From Aphrocallistes beatrix (lineage: Eukaryota > Porifera > Hexactinellida > Sceptrulophora > Aphrocallistidae), in the NCBI GenBank assembly GCA_963281255.1, contig OY725499.1:4545148-4609147 (forward strand): a stretch of DNA of 64,000 nt, given 5' to 3'. The first letter of the stretch is position 1, and each line of letters begins with the position of its first letter. The translations under genes and the position numbers were made by a program. The notes below the pieces were generated by a model, which saw nothing but the letters and a program-made list of their open reading frames with translations, searched no databases and had not been told where the DNA came from. Positions 44,775 to 54,900 of the stretch are shown here, one piece after another.

Positions 44775-44844
44775 CTAGCCCATATGGGAATCTGTGGGAT
44801 TTCCATGGGAATTCCCACAGATTCCCATTCCCACGGCAACCCTG
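44775..44844. repeat. Palindromic element, CAGGGTTGCCGTGGGAATG family, copy 4 (truncated)
   Basis: Only the right half (CCATATGGGAATCTGTGGGA to CATTCCCACGGCAACCCTG) remains. The flank after it again matches the Ral unit junctions. Confidence 0.6.
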
Positions 44845-44934
44845 AATTTGACCCATTGATCTCGATTCATAGAATTAGTCTGACACGGAATATAATCGCG
44901 ATACTGTTTTCAAGCACAGCGCTACATGAACTGT

Positions 44935-45290
44935 ACATACCAGTTCATAATTAACACTAGCTCCTACTGTAGAGATTAACACTAGTTCCTACTGTATAGA
45001 GTTTAACACTAGCTCCTACTGTAGAGTTGCTCAGGCAGAGAAGCTAGGAGATGGAGATGACGAGGAGCCTGAAGATGATGATGACGATCAGTAGAACTGT
45101 AACCCAGTCGCTTATAACTTTAATCCTATCTTATGTGTACTAGCCTTGTACTGTGCTATCTATGCAATTATAATCAATGATTGAGTTCAGTTAGAGCTGA
45201 ACTCTCCGAGTATCAGCCGGAATTCCCACCAGGACACCAGGTACCTCCTTGCAGGTTGTGTCTAGTTGGTAACATTTATGACGGGAAAAA
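44935..45290 (+). pseudogene. RSPH4A: Duplicated RSPH terminal exon and 3' flank
   Basis: 45025-45094 copies the last coding exon of the radial spoke gene (33450-33519) with its acceptor and stop codon, and the 3' flank matches through about 45290. There are no upstream RSPH exons nearby, so it cannot encode the protein. The acceptor region GCTCCTACTGTAGAG is itself present three times in tandem here (44950-45024). Confidence 0.85.
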
Positions 45291-45676
45291 TTAAAATTCT
45301 CTGGAGGTTAGAAAAGTTGGTAATTTACAGATGCTGATGCTGAAGGGTTTGGTAATCACATTTCCATTTTATTATTGCTGAAAAGCATTTCAGAGATAGA
45401 AAGTAATTGCAATTTCTGAGTGATTTAATGGAATGCTGGATTCAATTATGAGTGAACACTCACTGAACTCGTGCGAGTACATATCTACTCAAATGACCCT
45501 AATTGAGACATAGTCTATAGTGTTTACTTATACGGTTGATAGTCCTTCATCTTACAAGCTTCCACGATACCATCTTGTAATGCAAGTATGTAGTGCAGCT
45601 GCAGTATTCATAGGACGAATGATTAGCCAATCAAATTGCCACATTAGAGAAAAAATGAGATAATATCAGCTTATGG

Positions 45677-45876
45677 CTTAGTTGAATTATTCAAAATCTC
45701 AAACATTAGTGCAGATTCTATGCCCAAAAGTGGTTGAAAGGTTGCTCATGTTATCTACCTCTAACATTGTTCAGTCCCTAAGCGAAATATCAAATATATT
45801 TTTACTATTTTAGTTTCAAATTTTAAATAATTAATTGATAATACATACATTAGTCAACTTAGGGGCCGGGCCCTAT
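45677..45876. repeat. Insertion in the duplicated block, shared with VPS33A intron 8
   Basis: This stretch is absent from the paired sequence near 34740 and matches 24390-24610 in inverted orientation (TCTAACATTGTTCAGTCCCT, GGTTGCTC and CACTTTTGGGCATAGAATC words). It is therefore a mobile repeat inserted after the block duplicated. Confidence 0.6.
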
Positions 45877-45934
45877 GGTTAGATCTCACAGTTATCTGTA
45901 ATGACTTATTATGGCTTCATTGAACTGAGTTAGA

Positions 45935-48900
45935 ATGCATTGCTTGAGAGCTGTGAGATGTCTGCCTAGACTAGCACCACGTGTGCAGTTTCACACCTCG
46001 TTACGTCACTACTACTCCAAACCTAAACAGAAGTCTGGAGGGAACATGCAGGCGATCGGTCTAGCCACTGGGCTGCTGTGTGGAATCGTAGGAACTGCTG
46101 TGTACTTCCTAGGTACGGTATAGTTGTACGGATATGCTACATTACCTGGTAATAGTGGGATTCTGTGTACTTCCTAGGTACGGTATAGTTGTACGGATAT
46201 GCTACATTACCTGGTAATAGTGGGATTCTGTGTACTTCCTAGGTACGGTATAGTTGTACGGATATGTTGCATTACCTGGTAATAGTGGGATTCACATATA
46301 TAATCTCATTGGTTTGCTAGCTAGCAATTGAGGACGGAATTTACTTTATAAACATGCTTGGATCTGAACATAGCTGAAACCAACGAATCTTGCTACTGAG
46401 TGAATCCCACACTGTACCAGGCTTGGGCCTAATATGGTTTTAGATCAATTACCAGGGTTGCCGTGGGAATGGAATTTCAAAACCCATTCCCACAGGATTT
46501 CTGTGGGATTACCCACAAAAACCCACAGAAACCCACATGTGGGAATACCCATTGGCTTAAAGTCATTCCCATTCCCATCCCATATGGGAATACACAGAGA
46601 TTCCCATTCCCACGGCAACCCTGTCAATTACATTTATACAACAGCTCATTCAAATACAAGTACGAATACAAATACGTATTTGAGCCAAGCCTGCACTGTA
46701 CTACACCTCATAGTATCTAATTCTTCTCTCTTGCATTTTCACGGTCCTAGATCTAGAAAATTCCCCCGTTATATTACACGCAGATTTATTTAATCGAGTG
46801 AACCATGGAAAATTCTTGAGAGATTTTGAAGTGTGTATTTACCTCCTAGCCTGTACCACAAAACTACCATAAGCAGGCAACAAGCTGTATACAGCATTCC
46901 TACATGCACAATGCAGATGAATGCAGCTGTTGCATCCTGCATGGTGGACATTCCAATCATGTTCTATACTGATTAACTGGTGGAGTGTTGTAGGGAGTCC
47001 AGATGAAGACGCCGAATATATGTCTCAGTTTGAGCAACAGAAGTATTCAGACGGTGAGTGAGACATGAGTCTAGGATATTCTCACTTAATACAGTGGAAC
47101 CTCCATAATCCGACATTATTTGATAGACGAAAAAATTGTCGGATTATACAGGTCGAATTTGCTTTACTGGAAAATCATTAAATTGTCGGATTCCAGAATA
47201 GTGAGGTGTCGGATTATAGAGGTTGTTTTCTATAGAAAAACGATCCGTGAACAGAAATAATGTCGGTTTAGAGAAATGTCGGATTACAGAGGTGTCGGAG
47301 TACGGAGGTTCCACTGTAGTCGCTATGTCAAGATTGCTTGATGCTTGATTGCTCAAGAACAAATTTTACATGGAAATATGTATGGCATTTTCATTTTGCA
47401 TATACCAGGCCTAGGATACATAGTCACTCATTAAATTATAATGTGATGAATGATGTGTTTGTTAGTTTGTGTTTGCTTGTTAATGCCACATGGTTTAACT
47501 CATATTTCAAAATGTTTATTTTGTGTAGTTAACTTCTTATTGGCTTATCTGTACAGAGCTAAGGATAAGATATTCGGAATCAGAAAGGTACAATCCTATA
47601 TTCTAACATTTCACTCTGAGGCAGTATAACACTGTTACAGATCATTCGAGATATGTTCCTTTCTCATCAGTGTGTGCATTTATGGACTGGGCAATGAAAC
47701 ATACACTTTTATTTAATTAATCACAGTTCTATGACATTATGCGTGCTATAGCTAGTTCTCCTCTGGTAATGCTGTGTAAGGAAGAGTCATAGGATGGTAC
47801 AGCAGCATTTGTTTCCTCTCTCTTCCTCCTTCCTGCGAGTCTCTGCTACTGGTTCAGCATCCTCCTTAGAGTTCTGGATCTGAGTAAAAATGTTGATAAA
47901 TGCTTCTTGTACGTTGTCACAGCTCTTAGCGGATGTCTCAATGTAAGGACAGTTCCACTTTGAAGCACAGTTTTCAGCCTCTGACGTCGAAACAGTTCTG
48001 TAGTCCTCAAGGTCCACTTTGTTCCCAACTAGGAGGAATGGAAGGGGTTTATCGTCTCCCTTCACGCTGAGTATTTGCTCATGGAACTCTTCCAGAGCTG
48101 TGAATGAGTCGAGATCATTGATGGCGAACACTAACAAGAACCCTTCTCCATCCTTGTAGTAGGCCTCTCTGACCACATTGTAGTTTTCTTGTCCTGTGGA
48201 AGACACACAAATATCCAATAATTATAAATCGTTCTATCTTACACTATTTTAAGCAGATTCACTCCTCATCAATACAATTAAAGTAACATATAATTGTGGG
48301 ATTCTAGAGAACAGTGGTTCCCAACCTGGGGTCCATGGACCACTTACTGGTCCACAGAAGATATCAGAGGGTCCACAGGATTCGAAATTTTGCGTTACAG
48401 TTAATAGGAGGGGGTCCACAGAATATAGGAATTGCTATAGGGGGCCCACAACCAAAAAGGTTGAAAACCACTGCTATAGAATCATAGTGTAGCTATGGCT
48501 GAATAGATTAAACCGGCAGAAGCTCAACTAATTTGTTGCCATGCCAGTATTTGTGACTGACTCGAAGCAAGTTTGAAAGTCAAACATACAATCTTCATGG
48601 AATTAGACTTCTAGTGTGCATGTTGAGTCAAAATGAAACATTTTACGAATTCTACGTCACTGAGGAATGTTTATAAATTCTGACCTGCAGTATCTAAGAT
48701 GTCCAGGAGACACTCTGTCTCTTCTATCTTGGCATTTTTCCGGTAATTGTCCACTTTTGTAGGCGTATACTTCTCAATAAACTGTAAACAAACAAACAAT
48801 CAATAAAACACAAAAACTATTTATTTTGCTTTATAATATAACCCAAGTGTAGTTGTACATTCCAGAGATAAGCTCCTAATCTCAAATCCCTAAAATTGCC

Positions 48901-51900
48901 TATGCCTAAATCTATAAATAGCATTATAATACAAGGTAAATTGGGTATTATTCTGGATTAAATCATACGCCTAAGGGAGCATCTCGCCCTCCTAGAGAAT
49001 CCCTTGATACTCCTATAATGGAATTGTTTATAGCTTAAAGCTTGAATTCTATCGAGATGAAAACTCTTATGCATGTTGATATGAGTTAATGCATCTATGG
49101 AACACAACTGCATGTCAATTGTCTTGCATAGGTTACTTACCTCATCGTACATGAACCTGAGAGTGAGTGCTGATTTCCCTACACCGCCACTCCCCATCAC
49201 TATTGCCTTGAGAAGAGGAACTTTAGACATGACTCTAACTGTGCTGTACTGAACTGTTAAACGATAAATCTAGTCAACTTATTTATTATACAAATGGTTC
49301 AATAGAATTACTAAGAGTCTGTTCGTTGCAAATTTCGTTCAGAATTTGTTATTTCAAATAGTTCGAATCATAGCTGAATTAGCAGATGTTGTACATACAT
49401 GCCAACCTGAGTCATGATAAATCGGGCACTGCGTTGAATTTCGCGGGACTGGCGGGACACAATAGAAAAGTACTATACATAGAATACAAAAAAGAGGGAC
49501 ATAACGAGGAAATTTCACGTAAAAGTGGGACGTCCCGCCAAAAACGGGACAGTTGGCAAGTATGTTGTTGTTGAAGTTTTTCTAAATATCTTACTAATAA
49601 TGAACTATGTGTAAGACTTATTAACAAAATCATGCTCCAAATGGTAGAATGCTGAGTAATGTTAATGATGTATTACAAATAGCATCCTGACCTAATTGTT
49701 TCTAAGAGCAGCAATTAGTTTTACTAATTAATGTGTAGTTCCAATAAGTCTCATTATTTCAGTTTCTACCTCGATTCACATTTATATTAATATCCACAAA
49801 CTGCACAATTGATTGCCTAATGGTAATTGCGCAACTGCTTTATCTATCCGGACTGAATCCATTCTAATTGTATACCTCAAATCATTGCAGGCGCCATTAC
49901 CAAGAATTTCTGCACACATCACAAAAATATTAGTCAAAACAACACTTCATGTTGCTTAACTCTTTATTACTTAATCTGTCTATCCACAATTGAGCAAGCA
50001 GTCTATAGCTCAATGATGTAGACATCACCTTTCTTTAGTTTGTATGTGGTAAGATGTAAACAGTGTACTTATTGCATTTGCTATGTTTAATTGGTTTATA
50101 ATTGGACTTGTGATTAACACCTCGAGACAACACAGATCATTTTCTCTAGTATACGGATTCAACATTACTTGCGCTGTTATTTAGTGATGCCTGACTTGTG
50201 TAATAACTTCTAACCAAATTAAGATCATCACTATCTAGTATATAGGTACACGAATAATATAGTACAGAGGTCAGCAACCTTTTGAATTGAGTGTGCCAGT
50301 TTACCTATAATGTCAATCTATTTATGACCTTGTGTGCCAGTGGCACGCCTGCCTAGGGTCACCAATTCCTGAATCTACATAAATGTCGGTCTGTCGACCT
50401 ATATTTATTTCAACTCCGCGTGCCATCAATTCAGTGCTCGCGTGCCAAATTCCATAGGTTCCCGACCCCTGCCATAGTACATCTCCCTATATTCAGAAAT
50501 AATATTTTTGGTTAGAATGAACGAGGGAAGAAGTCGTTGGTGAACCATAGGAGCATGTTGATGGCTTGCAGGATGGTTAGCACCTCCACTCGCTTGAACT
50601 TGATCAGCTGGAGAGAAGACCTACACCCAATTGAAGAATGTACGATCAACTCCAGTTATAAGGAAGAGCTTAGCAACGCTAAATATTCGTTTTAACTGAG
50701 TTTCTATCTGAACGCAATTATTTGCATTAATTTTGGTTTATAACATAACTCGAACTTTCTATTGGACATCAAAATAAGTGAATAATTCAATTTTATAAAC
50801 GATGATTCTAATAATGTTAACACGGTGTTCAGGTTAAAGAGAGTCTACTGCATGCATTTAGACTGAAATGAGTAACTGGCTTTAAGCTGGTGAATAGTCT
50901 GGTAGAAATTTGATGCGAATGAAATGCATAATAATCCACCAATCATTATCAGTGCATTTTACTAAATCGGATACCATATGGGACGGTTTCAGTGAGAAAG
51001 TGTTGCTTTTGAGAAAAAGGGTTAAACCAGTATTAGTTCACGGGATCTAAGATTGGAACTGAGAGACTTGTAGGTAGAATGAGTGCTGAAGAATTGGCAG
51101 TAACGAAAATATATTGTTGATAGATCCGAGGATAAAGAATCCGATCCAGTTGAGTTAAATTCAAAATTCATTTATTTGCGTTTGAAATATTCAATAACTT
51201 GAATATTATTTGCTTATCCTGAATTCCCATTCCAACATTTTGAGATATTTATCTACATGCAACAACCATTCATTCTATACTAAGGAGATATATTAGAGTT
51301 TATACATTTTGGAAAGCCAAAAGGCCCTCAAATTACCTTGTCATGTGCAGACGTTCTCATTTCTCATTGCATGTTGTGGATGATCAATTTGCACGAGGAA
51401 AAATGTCACGTTACGGAACTAGAATTGTTGTACAATACAATTATTTGGCATTCCAATGCACAGATATGGACTCTAGGAGGGATGACTTCTTGACCCGTTG
51501 CATGGTATTCAACTTGTTTGGGATTTTTCTTTACAATTCAGGTTCCATTAATATCTTTAGAATTGAGATATGCTATAAACTTATATAAATTATTTCCATA
51601 ATGTTACAATGGTAATTTGGGAATTTACAAACGCCAATAAATGGATTATTGTTTTGCCCGTAACTGGATCGGATTCTTTATCCTAGGAACCATCAACAAC
51701 CTCTTTTACGTCATTGTCAACTCTTCCGCACTTGTCCTAGCTTCAAGTTTTGGAGTCCCCAACCTTGTTGCAGTGGTCCCCTTCGCCAATGGTGGTTTAG
51801 GATTTTTTGCCAAAACCATCAACACTTTCTTACTGATAGAGATTTCCTACGGATTCCGATTCAGTGTGAACGCCCTGATAATGACTGGAGGGTTATTGGG

Positions 51901-54900
51901 CATTTCATTTTCACCGAACTTCTACATTACAATCCTATTCATCCTCATGACGGGCGTAACGACAATGTTCGGGGAGAGTGTAGCACTAGAATATCTGCAG
52001 AAGTTTGACAGTCGCCTGATAAACGCGTGGGGTAGCGGGACGGGGTTCGCGGGTTTCCTTGGAGGAAGTCTCTACATCCTCTTCACCTGTCTAGCCTATG
52101 GTGCTACTCTGAACGAAACTTCCATAGACAATGTGCAGAGACTGAAATTCATGGATGACATTGCATTCTGGAGTTCCTCTCCTCTCCCCATCCTCTATCT
52201 CGTCGCCTACTTCTTCATTATAAAGAAGCCTGAGTCAGACCCAGAAGAAGATGCACCAAACTCAGCTGATATCCTAGCGAGTCAATCTGATAGTTTAGAT
52301 GGCATTCTTCACGGTATCCACGATACCAAGTCTCTAATGGAGGATGACGGAATGTTAGTTCTGGAACAATCTAAACTCAGATGGTACCTGTCCACGTATT
52401 GGAGAGGTTTCCATGCCACTTTGTGGCTGAGTTTGAACCTGGGAGCTGTGTACCTATGCGAGTACTTGGTCAGGACGTTTGCCGCTAAGTCTCGTCCCAG
52501 CTATGACTTCCACCCAGCTTGTCCTGAGCTGTACTCCGCCCTGCAACTCTCCTATCAGCTGGGAGTGTTTGCGTCAAGGCAAGTTACTCATTTCAGTCTA
52601 AATGCATGCAGTAGACTCTCTTTAACCTGAACACCGTGTTAACATTATTAGAATCATCGTTATAAAATTGAATTATTCACTTATTTTGATGTCCAATAGA
52701 AAGTTCGAGTTATGTTATAAACCAAAATTAATGCAAATAATTGCGTTCAGATAGAAACTCGGTTAAAAATGAATATTTAGCGTTGCTACGCTCTTCCTTA
52801 TAACTGGAGTTGATCCTACATTCTCAATTGGGTGTAGGTCTTCTCTCCAGCTGATCAAGTTCAAGCGAGTGGAGGTGCTAACCATCCTGCAAGCCATCAA
52901 CATGCTCCTATGGTTCACCAACGACTTCTTCAAGTTCCTTCCTCTCTTCTCGCTGCCTCTGCTAATGGTGCATGTGGGATTTCTGGGAGGAGCTTCCTAC
53001 GTGAACGTTTTCTATCGCATCAAAACAGAACAGAGGTACAAGTTCAACCGACAAGTCTGCATCAACATCTGTTCGATGTGGATAGCAGTCGGGATATTCA
53101 CTGCCACTTCCACTGCCACCTTATTCAATGTCACTTTCTTGAAGAATTATTGAGAAGTATAGTATTATACTTACACATGTATCTTGGCTATAACTATATT
53201 AGTTAGAATAAAGATGTGTATTTCCTACTAACTATAATATTATCTAACAATTGTATTCCTTGTTTGGTGTATGTGGTTTGCAAACACTCCGTTCCGATAG
53301 GCATTCAACTGCTGCCTTTCTCTGCAATCCGGCATTAAGCATTCAATGCTTTGCGCCATTATCAGTGAGATTCTGTGAGATTTTTGTGGGATTTCCTGTG
53401 AGATTCTGTGGGAATTCCCACAGAAATCCTGTGGGAATGGGAATTGAAATTCCATTCCCACGGCAACCCTGCTGCTTTGCCTGTATTTGAGCGAAATATT
53501 GAGACAGTATTTCTAGCATATCATTACACTGGCCTGAATAGTATGTGGAGTTTATACAATGTAGATTTCAGAACTAAATTATAATGTGTTATATTTAGTT
53601 TATATCTGATCCATCTTCTGATGTCCTAATCCCCCCCAAGCACCCACAGCAGCCCACCTACACGCTGGTGCTAGAACTTAAAGATCTACTCGTGCATCCC
53701 AAATACGAGGTAGCCTATAACATCTCTCTCTAGATAACAGTGCTTCTTAGTGCATCAGGATAGCAAGTCAATTCTGCTAGCAATTAGCTTTATTGACGAA
53801 CTTGCGAGAGAAGTTAGCATCATAAACATGCTTAATGAAACTTTTAGTGAACGAATCTTAAAACTACGGTGGAACTCGCTTATTAGCAACCAATTTTCAG
53901 GCTCCACGTGTAGATTTTGTATTAATTCTGTTTCCTTATTAACAACTTCGCGTATTAGCAACTATTTTATGAGCAAAACTCGAGTTGTTAATAAGGGAAT
54001 TCCACTGTACTGTTAATATAAACTCCACTGTAGCCTTATCAGTGAAAGGAAGAGGTGAACTAGGAATAATATAATAAGGTTCTAATGTTTCTAATATGAA
54101 GAGTTTATTTTACGTTTGTTTATGTTTACTTTACACAGATTCAGTACGGATGGAAGTTCCAGAAGAGGCCTGGCGTGCATGCGTTCCTACACGAGCTAGC
54201 TCCTCACTACGAGATCATCATCTACTCGCACGAGAGCCCTACGGTAGATTATGGGATATTATGCATCAGAGTTCATCCAATGGGAATAGGGAAGACTTCT
54301 AGTCGCCCCAAATTAACACGATCATTTAAAACCCTCCGTTGCCCCTGGAATGTGTCGCGTCATTTCCGGTTTAAGCCATTTTGGGCGGGGAAGCCATACA
54401 AATTTTGGGTATTTACTATAAATAGAAAAAAAACCCAAGCATCCGTTATAATGAATCCTCATATTTTCATCCTAGCTAGCTATGCATAGTTTCAGAATAC
54501 TTCCACTGCAAACTTGAAATCCTATACATTACACCTGTTCCTCTCTGTAGATTTTACACATTTCACATTTCCGTAGATTCCCTCTGACATCCTCGGTATC
54601 AATACTTACTTGTTTGTAGAATGCAGAGCCTATTGTACAGGGGGTGGATCCCTACCAGACGATTGGCTACCGTCTGTACAGAGGAGACACCAGATACATC
54701 GACGGATCCCACGTGAAGGTGAAGATATTACACACTGAGGAGTTATTTTAGCTATCATTACTGAAAGTTAAAAGTCTAAACTATATAAGATGCTTTGTAG
54801 GGAAGGCTTGTATCATGTAATGTTGTACATTCGTGCAATCCTAGAAAGTGCACAGTCCGTAGCATAATGACTAAAATAATCACAAATTTTATGTTGATAT

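Noticed and set aside
51343..51588. 81-codon frame upstream of CLN3
   Set aside because: No recognisable motif, and no in-phase junction to CLN3 is needed, since CLN3 has a good ATG at 51641. It may be chance; I could not support it.
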